Of a DNA stretch of 7,813 bases, positions 1-5,016 are shown piece by piece (positions within the stretch are counted from its first letter, which is position 1; every line of letters begins with the position of its first letter). A program made the translations under genes and the position numbers. The notes beneath the pieces are model-generated. The model had not been told where the DNA came from, made no database searches, and saw nothing but the letters and a program-made list of their open reading frames with translations. The stretch is taken from assembly GCA_903908785.1 (NCBI GenBank), contig CAIVTL010000093.1, positions 1 through 7,813 on the forward strand. The letters are read 5' to 3'. Source of the stretch: Caldifarciminota bacterium (GTDB lineage Bacteria; Hydrothermota; Tepidihabitantia; Tepidihabitantales; Tepidihabitantaceae).

Positions 1-50
1 ATGGACGCAGATGACACGAAATGTCGCCCCGACGCCGAGGAGGGGTCTCG
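1..50. repeat. Composite repeat module, copy 1 (left end outside window)
   Basis: Two 9-bp units (ACGCAGATG, ACACGAAAT) at 5-22 are followed by GTCGCCC and, after about a dozen bases, GGGTCTCGG. The same order of blocks occurs at 2022-2068 (ACGCAGACG, ACACGAAGT, GTCGCCC, then GGGTCTTCG). The leader found in front of other copies (GACTATCC) is not present, so the module either starts outside the window or lacks it. No protein is supported here. Confidence 0.7.
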
Positions 51-60
51 GCCGACGAGG

Positions 61-102
61 TCAGAAGCCAGAGGCTAGATGTCAGAAGCGAGAATGGCAG
101 AC
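61..102. repeat. 7-bp degenerate tandem repeat (TCAGAAG family)
   Basis: Six consecutive heptamers can be read without a gap: TCAGAAG, CCAGAGG, CTAGATG, TCAGAAG, CGAGAAT, GGCAGAC. The core YNAGANG is kept in most units. The array at 2206-2233 (TTCTGAT, ATCTGAC, TTCTGAC) is the same family read on the opposite strand. Confidence 0.75.
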
Positions 103-105
103 GCG

Positions 106-143
106 GAAAGGACTATCCACAGACTACACAGATTACATAGCGC
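106..143. repeat. 9-bp tandem repeat with GACTAT leader, copy 1
   Basis: The leader GGACTAT is followed by nonamers CCACAGACT, ACACAGATT and a decayed ACATAGCGC. The same leader plus CCACAGATT-type nonamers recurs at 2003-2039 and 2076-2113. The right end runs into a hairpin (142-156). Confidence 0.8.
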
Positions 144-156
144 GCGTAGGACGCGC
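142..156. other. Perfect 6-bp hairpin
   Basis: GCGCGT, loop AGG, ACGCGC: a perfect 6-bp stem directly at the end of the nonamer array. There is no T-tract on either strand, so it is not called as a terminator. Confidence 0.6.
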
Positions 157-162
157 AAGTCA

Positions 163-190
163 GAGGGCAAAGGGCAAAAGTCAAAACGCC
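163..190. repeat. 7-bp degenerate tandem repeat (AAGGGCA family)
   Basis: Heptamers GAGGGCA, AAGGGCA, AAAGTCA, AAACGCC run in register immediately upstream of the inverted-repeat element. This family is seen only once in the window. Confidence 0.6.
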
Positions 191-198
191 CGACCGAC

Positions 199-327
199 TG
201 TCATTCCGTTCGTTCCTACGGTGGCGAAGCCACACGCAGCGAGGAATCTCGACCCTTCGGCAAGCTTGGGCAAGCTCTGCCCCGCCGACGGACGAGATTC
301 CTCGTTGCTCCGCTCCTCGGAATGACA
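199..327. repeat. 129-bp inverted-repeat element (MITE/REP-like)
   Basis: The ends are exact inverted repeats of 10 bp (TGTCATTCCG at 199-208, CGGAATGACA at 318-327). A second exact inverted pair, GAGGAATCTCG (241-251) and CGAGATTCCTC (293-303), lies inside, so two outward-facing units of about 53 and 35 bp flank a 41-bp centre. The left unit carries a hairpin GTGGC-GAA-GCCAC (221-233). The centre carries AGCTT-GGGC-AAGCT. No transposase and no clear target-site duplication flank it. It could be a non-autonomous mobile element, a REP/BIME-type structure or a transcribed hairpin. Confidence 0.75.
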
Positions 328-383
328 TCTTCGCGAAAACGATGATCCTGCACGCTTGTAGTACAGATTCCACCGTCTCGCCG

Positions 384-418
384 TTTGGGATTTGGGGTTT
401 GGAGTTTGGGGTTTCCCG
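384..418. repeat. 7-bp G-rich tandem repeat (TTTGGGG family), copy 1
   Basis: Five heptamers in register: TTTGGGA, TTTGGGG, TTTGGAG, TTTGGGG, TTTCCCG. The unit is telomere-like and the G strand could form a two-tetrad G-quadruplex. A diverged copy lies at 471-505. The last unit merges into a hairpin at 415-431 (CCCGCG, loop CTCGG, CGCGGG). Confidence 0.85.
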
Positions 419-429
419 CGCTCGGCGCG

Positions 430-464
430 GGCTTAACTCGTAGCCCGCAACCCGTAGCTCCGCC
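430..464. repeat. 7-bp degenerate tandem repeat (CCCGTAG family)
   Basis: Heptamers GGCTTAA, CTCGTAG, CCCGCAA, CCCGTAG, CTCCGCC follow one another in register. The array fills the gap between the two TTTGGGG-family arrays, so three arrays lie almost end to end. Confidence 0.65.
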
Positions 465-470
465 TCGCAG

Positions 471-505
471 TTTGGGATTCAGGACTTGGAGCTGGGGATT
501 TTCCG
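471..505. repeat. 7-bp G-rich tandem repeat (TTTGGGG family), copy 2
   Basis: Heptamers TTTGGGA, TTCAGGA, CTTGGAG, CTGGGGA, TTTTCCG align unit by unit with those at 384-418, and both are followed by CG. This looks like an old duplicate of the whole array, not independent expansion. Confidence 0.75.
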
Positions 506-546
506 CGTCGGCCATCCTGCATTCACCAGTCCCGTCTTTCTCGGCT

Positions 547-578
547 GGAGCACTGGCACACTCGAGTACCTGCGTACT
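547..578. repeat. 8-bp degenerate tandem repeat (GCACT family), copy 1
   Basis: Octamers GGAGCACT, GGCACACT, CGAGTACC, TGCGTACT are in register. The better preserved relative at 2149-2180 also starts with GGAGCACT. Confidence 0.65.
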
Positions 579-633
579 TCGTGCCTCCCCGAAAACCTTC
601 CGCTTTCATTACCCGAGACCGGAATTGAACCGC

Positions 634-661
634 CGCCAAGTACGCCAAGAGCCGCCAAGGC
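634..661. repeat. 9-bp degenerate repeat (CGCCAAG family)
   Basis: CGCCAAGTA, CGCCAAGAG, then (after one extra base) CGCCAAGG. Weaker relatives of the word (CCGCCAG, CGCCAGAG) occur around 1930-2000 in the other non-coding block. Confidence 0.6.
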
Positions 662-672
662 CACTTCTGCTA

Positions 673-707
673 CTGCAAACTGCAACCTGCAAACTGGCAA
701 CTCGCGG
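673..707. repeat. 7-bp tandem repeat (CTGCAAA family)
   Basis: Heptamers CTGCAAA, CTGCAAC, CTGCAAA, CTGGCAA, CTCGCGG are in register. The array ends inside a GAA-loop hairpin (703-717), about 20 bp upstream of the promoter-like sequence of the downstream gene. Confidence 0.75.
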
Positions 708-717
708 CGAAGCCGCG
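703..717. other. GAA-triloop hairpin
   Basis: CGCGGC, loop GAA, GCCGCG: a perfect 6-bp stem whose tip is GCGAAGC, a sequence known to form an unusually stable DNA mini-hairpin. Similar GAA-loop hairpins are at 221-233 and 2029-2043. Confidence 0.65.
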
Positions 718-727
718 CCGCGCCTGC

Positions 728-755
728 TTGACCTGCGACCGGCACAAGGTAGAAT
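728..755 (+). promoter_or_regulatory. Candidate sigma-70-type promoter abutting the start codon
   Basis: TTGACC (728-733) and TAGAAT (750-755) are separated by 16 bp, close to the TTGACA/TATAAT consensus. Transcription would start near 762, at or next to the ATG at 763, which predicts a leaderless mRNA. The AAGG at 746-749 could be read as a ribosome binding site 13 bp from the ATG, but it lies inside the promoter and would not be transcribed if this promoter is used. Promoter consensus for this host is unknown. Confidence 0.5.
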
Positions 756-762
756 CGCGGCG

Positions 763-1884
763 ATGCGACAGACGAATAGCATCGTCAGCCGGCCGAAATC
801 CAGCCCGGCCCGTCGGAATCCCTGGCGCGCAAGAGAACGCAAGCGCGCTCTGTCCTCCGCTCGTGGTCTCGCGAACGGCCGGTTCGAAACCGAGGCCGCG
901 GCCATCCGGGCGTGCCATGCTGCGCTGGCGCGCGCCGGTCTTGGACGCCGACACACCACTGAGGCTATCCGGCGGCAGATACGGCTGGAGTCGCGACGGC
1001 TGGACGGGCCGCCGTCGCGGGCGTACTGGATGCCGTCCGAAGACCGCGTCGTCGACCGCCTTGCCCGGGCATTGGTCCGGGGCGAGTACCCGAACGCAAC
1101 CGCCGCCGCCCGCTTCTGTCTGAAAGTGCTGGCCCGGCACAAACGCCACTTCTCCAGGTCCGTCGTTCTTGTTGCGGTCCGCATCAACGCGCGCGCGCTT
1201 GAGCTCGGCCGGAAGCACGCCCGTGCCAACTTCACGCCGGAAGAGTGGCGAGTGCTCAGGGAGCTTGCCCCCGAAGTGTCGACGGGCCGGTTCCGCGAAG
1301 TGCGGGACGCCTCTCGCACGTTCCTTGCCATAATGGCCCGACGCCGGCGAGCGCGCACCGACGGCAGCAAGGTTCCCGTGCGCACGGTCGAATCCGTTGA
1401 CCAGAAACTCACGCGCGTGGCAAGAAAACTGGGCCTGGCCTGGGGCTTCCGCGACTGGTCGCCCGAGGAAGACCGGGTCGTGGACAACTTCATCGACCGG
1501 TACTCGAAAGGGGAATTCCGCAGCCTCCGCAGCACCGCGAAGGCGTGCCGCACCGAACTCCGGCGGCTCGACGCCGACCGACGCAAGCACCCGGAGCGCG
1601 GACGGCCATTCGGCCGTTCATTTCTTGCCATCCACCAGCACCTCAACCTGCGGACCGCCGGCCGGGGCATAACCATGCCGTTGTTCCGCCGCTGGCAGGG
1701 CCCGGAAGGGCGCATCGCCGCCCGTTACGCCGAACTGATTGCCGCGGACGGAGGCAGGCACACGATATGGGACTTCGCAACCATGCTCCAGCGCGCTCTG
1801 CGCCGCCGCGGCTACCAGCGCACGCTCGATGCCTGCAAGGCCGAAATCGGCCGCGCCCTGCGCCGAATGAACGGGCTCCGGTAA
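763..1884 (+). CDS. Basic protein of five tandem Myb/SANT-like units, putative DNA-binding
   Basis: This is a 373-aa, strongly Arg/Lys-rich soluble protein with no signal peptide or membrane segment. Five units of about 63-79 residues begin near residues W21, W89, F157, W232 and W311. The unit pattern is an aromatic residue, then P-(S/E)-E-(D/W)-R-V-V-D, a helix ending in a G-(E/R)-(Y/F) turn, an Ala/Cys-rich helix, and a third basic helix opening with (R/T)-(T/S) (residues about 65, 132, 207, 285, 353). Three helices after an aromatic-x-P-E-E-D start resemble Myb/SANT homeodomain-like units; units 2 and 4 (YWMPSEDRVVD, DWSPEEDRVVD) are clearest, and units 1 and 5 lack parts of the motif. The frame stays open upstream to 385, but that part is repeat DNA; the ATG at 763 next to the promoter-like boxes is preferred. 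It probably binds DNA; its target is unknown. It stands alone, convergent with the minus-strand array, and both flanks are repeat-rich. Confidence 0.75.
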   Translation: MRQTNSIVSRPKSSPARRNPWRARERKRALSSARGLANGRFETEAAAIRACHAALARAGLGRRHTTEAIRRQIRLESRRLDGPPSRAYWMPSEDRVVDRLARALVRGEYPNATAAARFCLKVLARHKRHFSRSVVLVAVRINARALELGRKHARANFTPEEWRVLRELAPEVSTGRFREVRDASRTFLAIMARRRRARTDGSKVPVRTVESVDQKLTRVARKLGLAWGFRDWSPEEDRVVDNFIDRYSKGEFRSLRSTAKACRTELRRLDADRRKHPERGRPFGRSFLAIHQHLNLRTAGRGITMPLFRRWQGPEGRIAARYAELIAADGGRHTIWDFATMLQRALRRRGYQRTLDACKAEIGRALRRMNGLR

Positions 1885-1892
1885 TGCCCGCC

Positions 1893-1927
1893 CAATTCAC
1901 AATCCAGAATCTAGAATCTAAAATGGT
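1893..1927. repeat. 7-bp tandem repeat (GAATCTA family)
   Basis: Heptamers CAATTCA, CAATCCA, GAATCTA, GAATCTA, AAATGGT begin eight bases after the stop codon of the Myb-like gene. It is AT-rich in a GC-rich setting. It could lie in the 3' end of that transcript, but no terminator hairpin plus T-tract is present. Confidence 0.75.
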
Positions 1928-1929
1928 GT

Positions 1930-2000
1930 GAACCGCCAGGGGCCGCAGAGGACCAACCGCAGATGACGCAGATGCGAATGCCGCCAGAGACGCCGGAATC
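1930..2000. repeat. Degenerate mixture of 9-bp repeat words
   Basis: Eroded words of two 9-bp families are seen: CCGCCAG / CCGCCAGAG (compare 634-661) and CGCAGATGA, CGCAGATGC around 1960-1978 (compare 5-22 and 2022-2039). No coding sequence is supported. Confidence 0.45.
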
Positions 2001-2002
2001 CC

Positions 2003-2068
2003 GAAGGACTATCCACAGATTACGCAGACGACACGAAGTGTCGCCCTGAGGCGGCCGAAGGGTCTTCG
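2003..2068. repeat. Composite repeat module, copy 2, with GAA-loop hairpin
   Basis: The leader GGACTAT is followed by nonamers CCACAGATT, ACGCAGACG, ACACGAAGT, then GTCGCCC and GGGTCTTCG. Bases 2029-2043 form a perfect 6-bp hairpin CGACAC-GAA-GTGTCG. The right two thirds match 5-50, and the leader plus nonamers match 106-143 and 2076-2113. Confidence 0.8.
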
Positions 2069-2075
2069 AAAGCCG

Positions 2076-2113
2076 GAGAAGACTATCCACAGATTACGCA
2101 GATTACACAGATT
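2076..2113. repeat. 9-bp tandem repeat with GACTAT leader, copy 3
   Basis: The leader AAGACTAT is followed by CCACAGATT, ACGCAGATT, ACACAGATT (2087-2113), the cleanest array of this family here. It lies only about 40 bp from copy 2 in the same orientation. Confidence 0.85.
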
Positions 2114-2148
2114 CCGGTTCGCTCTCCGTCCTCCGCCACCGGACCACT

Positions 2149-2180
2149 GGAGCACTTAAGCACTAGCGCACTCAAGCACT
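2149..2180. repeat. 8-bp tandem repeat (GCACT family), copy 2
   Basis: Four octamers GGAGCACT, TAAGCACT, AGCGCACT, CAAGCACT keep GCACT fixed while the three leading bases vary. It is related to 547-578. Confidence 0.8.
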
Positions 2181-2205
2181 TCCGATTGGACTTCTGCGTT
2201 CTTGT

Positions 2206-2233
2206 TTCTGATATCTGACTTCTGACTTCGGCC
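2206..2233. repeat. 7-bp tandem repeat (TTCTGAC family)
   Basis: Heptamers TTCTGAT, ATCTGAC, TTCTGAC, TTCGGCC are in register. The reverse complement (GTCAGAA) matches the TCAGAAG array at 61-102, so the family occurs in opposite orientation in the two non-coding blocks. Confidence 0.75.
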
Positions 2234-2279
2234 TCAGCGGCCCCTGTCGGACGGTGCGGCCCGGCCCTCGCTCCGTCCT

Positions 2280-2327
2280 GTATGCGGTCTACTGCATACT
2301 GACTAATCTCCGTTGGCGCTCCGCGCC
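2280..2327 (-). other. Two small hairpins downstream of the paralogue array
   Basis: Read on the minus strand, GGCGC-GGA-GCGCC (2327-2315) is followed by GTATGC, an 8-nt loop, GCATAC (2299-2280). They lie about 60-105 bp past the TAA of the 874-aa gene and could slow or end transcription of the array. No T-tract follows, so an intrinsic terminator is not demonstrated. Confidence 0.3.
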
Positions 2328-2385
2328 CGCCCCGGCTTGCAGCGCAACCAGAAACGTATGGGCTGTGACGTGTCCGGACTCGGGT

Positions 2386-5010
2386 TTAATAGGACCGGAC
2401 GAGCTTGGTCTCGACGGGAGTTCCATCGCAGACGAGCCGGACGAAGTAGCAGCCCGGGGGTGCCGGTCTGCCGGAGTCGTCGAAGCCGTCCCAGACCAGC
2501 GCGGAAGGAGAGGAAGGCTTGGCTGAGCCGGTCGGTAGAGAGCGGATGGTTCGACCCGCAACGTCGTAGATGCGGAGCCGGCCGGGTCTGGCGCTGCCGG
2601 AGGAGAAACGGATGACGGCCGAGCGAGTGAACGGGTTGGGGGCACATTCCAGCCGGCTCACCCGTGCTGGTTCTCCGCTTTCGGCGACGCCGCAGAGCGG
2701 TGACAGAAGTCCCCAGACGCGGTTGCAGTTGGCCGGCAGGCCGTTGATGGAATCAGTCATCGTCGTAAGTACGACGAGGACCGAACTGTCGAGGCCGGCT
2801 GCCATGTCCCCGAAGTAGTAGTCCTGTGTCCCCGCCAGCACCTCAAAGTTCTCCATCACCGCGCCCGATTGTTTGACCCGCGCGCCCCGGATTGCCATCT
2901 TGAACTCTGAGGACCGCCACGCGACAAGGTAGTCCCGGCCGTTGAAGGTGACTGACGGCAACAAGGGAGTGGGCTGTCCTTGGTATACAGTAACCTGGGT
3001 TGTCTCGGGGTTCTGGCCGGGCCAACGGACGAGAGCACCGAGGACTCTGTCAGTGTTGATGGGCCGATCAACCCACGCTACGAAGAACTGGTCGCCGTTG
3101 CTCGCCATCGCCGGGCTACGGCACCTCCCGATGCCCGAGTTGAGCTTGGCAGGCAAGCTGTCCAGAATCCGGCCTTCACGCGTGACCCTGACTGCATGGA
3201 TATCCCAGGACGTGGCCGGTGCGTCTTGCCATGCGACAAGGCTCCACGAATCTCCACGAGCCAGCGTCGGACACAGTGAACCGGTCTGCGCGCTGATGGG
3301 AATCGGAATCGTGTCCAGGATGGTGCCGGCCGGGGAGACTCTTCGCCCGTATATGTAGAACACATTCGTGTGCCATTCCTGCCAGGCCACGAGGAAGTTG
3401 GAGCCGTCGTACAGTACCGCCGGGTTGCCTTTTCGGTTGCCGGTTGAGGTTATCGGGATATTCGACGTGTCGAGCAGGACTCCTGAGCCACTCAAGCGTC
3501 TGCCTTGTACGTCGCAACTGGCGGCGCTGGAGTCCTGCCAGACTATCAGGTAGTTCGAACCGTCGAAAGCCGCACGCGGTGAACGGGCAGCTCCCTGGCG
3601 GGGCGAGATTCTGATGGACGCACCGTCCAGCACATGCCCGTTGCGGCCAAGGCGGATTGCATAGACATCCGTGTGGAGCGTGTCCGGGCGGCACTCGGTC
3701 CAGACCGCAAGCCACGAACTGTCGCCGAAGGTAAGACTCGGGCTGTCCTGTCTGGTGTACTTCTTGCGCAGGTTCGCGCCGACCAGAACGGAGGCGGAAT
3801 CCAGCACCAGTCCGGAGGGCGAGATGCGGGAACCACGAATGCCGTGAACCAGGCTGTCGGCGCGCCCATCCTGCCAGGCTGCAAGCAACTGGTCAGTTCC
3901 CGCCGCAAGGACCGGGTCGAGCTTCGGGCCATCGTCTCCGGATACGCGAATGCCGACAGTATCTGCCACTTGTCCGGCTGAGGTCACACGCGCGCAGCTA
4001 ACGTCTGGGGTTCCGTTCCGGCAGTCCTCCCAGATGACGAAGTAGTGCGAGCCTGCGAACGTGCTGCGCGGGCGGAGTTGGTCCGCGTCGGCCCCGGAAA
4101 TCCGAATCGCCGCGGTGTCCAGAACCGCGCCGGAAGGGGCAATCCTTGCCCCGAGGATGTTGCCGTCCGAGAGCGGGCCTTCTTGCCAGGTGATGAGGAA
4201 ATCCGTGCCGTCACAGGCTACCGAGGGCAGCGTCTGCGCGTCGTGCGGCCGCAGGACCGGGAAGCCGCCGGAGTCCAGCAGGACGCCGGACTGAGTGATG
4301 CGGGCCGCGTACACCTGCGAGTAGCCGCTGTTTCGGGCGTCATCCCACGCCACGAGAAACAGGGAGTCTCCGAACGATACTGACGGCGAGCCCTGGGTCC
4401 CGGGTAATGCGCATATCTCGATTCCCTCGCTGACTGCGCCGCCGGTGTCCACGAAAGCGGCGACGATGTTGCGGGAGCCGCAGTATTCGTCCCAGGTCAC
4501 GAGGTATCGGCCCGCGCCGAACGCGACCGCGGGCGAATGCTTGTCGCCATTGAGCGTCCGGAGCAGGATACCGGCGGTGTCGAGGACGTGGCCGCTCGAA
4601 TCGAGTCGTGCGGCATAAATGTTCCACCGCATCCCGCCGCGCTGGTCTTCCCAGACAACGAGAAACCCATTGCCGTCTGAGGCCACGGTCGGTTTCTGCT
4701 GCGGGCCGACCGCGAGAGAGACCGGGAACCCAGCCGTGTCAATGACTCGGCCGTCCGGCGACATTCCGGCAGCGTAGATGTCCCACTGTCCGTTGCGAAT
4801 GTCCTGCCAAGTGACGAGGTATGCCGTGCCGTTGGACGCTGCAGCCGGAGTCTTGGCCCCGCTATCCGCCCACACGTACACAGATGACGTGTCCACAAGA
4901 AACGGTTCACCTGCAGGGTCTGTGAATGCTCGGTCCGCCTGCGCTGCTGTCAGGAGCAGCGCGGAAGCAGCAACCAGACGCCACGCCGCGAGGCCGGCCG
5001 GCCTTGTCAT
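2386..5010 (-). CDS. Secreted 14-unit beta-propeller-like repeat protein with sorting-type C-terminal tail
   Basis: This is an 874-aa exported protein. Residues 1-25 are a signal peptide with likely cleavage after A-Q-A at 25. From about residue 56 to 773 there are 14 units of about 51 residues with the pattern P-x-V-A-x-D-G-x-x-(F/Y)-L-V-x-W-x-D-x-R ... IYAARV-x-x-x-G-x-V-L-D-T. Fourteen blade-sized units suggest two seven-bladed propellers, which is inference. Residues 774-874 are a tail with PNPF (791-794), IYDVAGR, WDGFDDSG and YFVRL, resembling type IX secretion sorting or FlgD-like Ig tails of FCB-group proteins, so export to the cell surface or medium is likely. No catalytic motif is seen; ligand or substrate is unknown. 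The ATG follows the upstream TAG by three bases with no clear ribosome binding site, suggesting coupled translation. Last gene of the array. Confidence 0.85.
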   Translation of the reverse strand: MTRPAGLAAWRLVAASALLLTAAQADRAFTDPAGEPFLVDTSSVYVWADSGAKTPAAASNGTAYLVTWQDIRNGQWDIYAAGMSPDGRVIDTAGFPVSLAVGPQQKPTVASDGNGFLVVWEDQRGGMRWNIYAARLDSSGHVLDTAGILLRTLNGDKHSPAVAFGAGRYLVTWDEYCGSRNIVAAFVDTGGAVSEGIEICALPGTQGSPSVSFGDSLFLVAWDDARNSGYSQVYAARITQSGVLLDSGGFPVLRPHDAQTLPSVACDGTDFLITWQEGPLSDGNILGARIAPSGAVLDTAAIRISGADADQLRPRSTFAGSHYFVIWEDCRNGTPDVSCARVTSAGQVADTVGIRVSGDDGPKLDPVLAAGTDQLLAAWQDGRADSLVHGIRGSRISPSGLVLDSASVLVGANLRKKYTRQDSPSLTFGDSSWLAVWTECRPDTLHTDVYAIRLGRNGHVLDGASIRISPRQGAARSPRAAFDGSNYLIVWQDSSAASCDVQGRRLSGSGVLLDTSNIPITSTGNRKGNPAVLYDGSNFLVAWQEWHTNVFYIYGRRVSPAGTILDTIPIPISAQTGSLCPTLARGDSWSLVAWQDAPATSWDIHAVRVTREGRILDSLPAKLNSGIGRCRSPAMASNGDQFFVAWVDRPINTDRVLGALVRWPGQNPETTQVTVYQGQPTPLLPSVTFNGRDYLVAWRSSEFKMAIRGARVKQSGAVMENFEVLAGTQDYYFGDMAAGLDSSVLVVLTTMTDSINGLPANCNRVWGLLSPLCGVAESGEPARVSRLECAPNPFTRSAVIRFSSGSARPGRLRIYDVAGRTIRSLPTGSAKPSSPSALVWDGFDDSGRPAPPGCYFVRLVCDGTPVETKLVRSY
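4228..4692 (-). repeat. Conserved island (blades 2-4), copy in the 874-aa gene
   Basis: This codes for residues 107-261. It matches 6862-7326 far better than the rest of the two genes match each other. In blade 2 (residues 107-159) only 4 of 53 residues differ by eye, against roughly half in a typical later blade such as blade 10. The conserved stretch covers the W-E-D-Q-R-G-G, N-G-D-K-H-S and N-I-V-A-A-F-V-D-T segments. Confidence 0.75.
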
Positions 5011-5016
5011 CGGCTA
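5008..5016 (-). other. In-frame gene junction TAG-CCG-ATG
   Basis: On the minus strand the stop TAG (5016-5014), one CCG codon and the next ATG (5010-5008) are consecutive codons of one frame. No Shine-Dalgarno-like sequence precedes the ATG. The same nine bases occur at 7639-7647. Termination-reinitiation is the simplest reading. Confidence 0.8.

Noticed and set aside
190..335. Target-site duplication flanking the inverted-repeat element
   Set aside because: The bases immediately outside the two ends (CGACCGAC and TCTTCGCG) do not match.
11..373. Several overlapping open frames of 86-104 codons on both strands
   Set aside because: They run through tandem repeats and the inverted-repeat element, have no consistent start signal and give low-complexity products.
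606..633. tRNA-like T-arm (GGTTCAATTCC on the minus strand)
   Set aside because: The stem has only three pairs, and no acceptor stem or anticodon arm can be drawn around it.
385..762. Open N-terminal extension of the Myb-like gene (126 extra codons from a TTG)
   Set aside because: This stretch is made of heptamer arrays, hairpins and a promoter-like sequence. The translation is low-complexity and unlike the repeat units, and the ATG at 763 has the promoter signal.
609..1715. 368-codon open frame antisense to the Myb-like gene
   Set aside because: It is an Arg/Ser-rich shadow with no motif. The plus-strand frame shows internal repeats and ends at a sensible stop.
1872..1890. Hairpin CGGGC / GCCCG across the stop codon of the Myb-like gene as a terminator
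   Set aside because: It has only five pairs, a nine-base loop containing the stop codon, and no T-tract afterwards.
106..2113. CRISPR-like recurrence of the GACTATCCACAG sequence
   Set aside because: The copies are not regularly spaced, have internal 9-bp periodicity, are separated by a gene, and no cas gene is present.
2372..2400. Inverted pair GTCCGG / CCGGAC around the TAA of the 874-aa gene
   Set aside because: The stem is six pairs with a 17-base loop and no T-tract. Chance is likely in GC-rich DNA.
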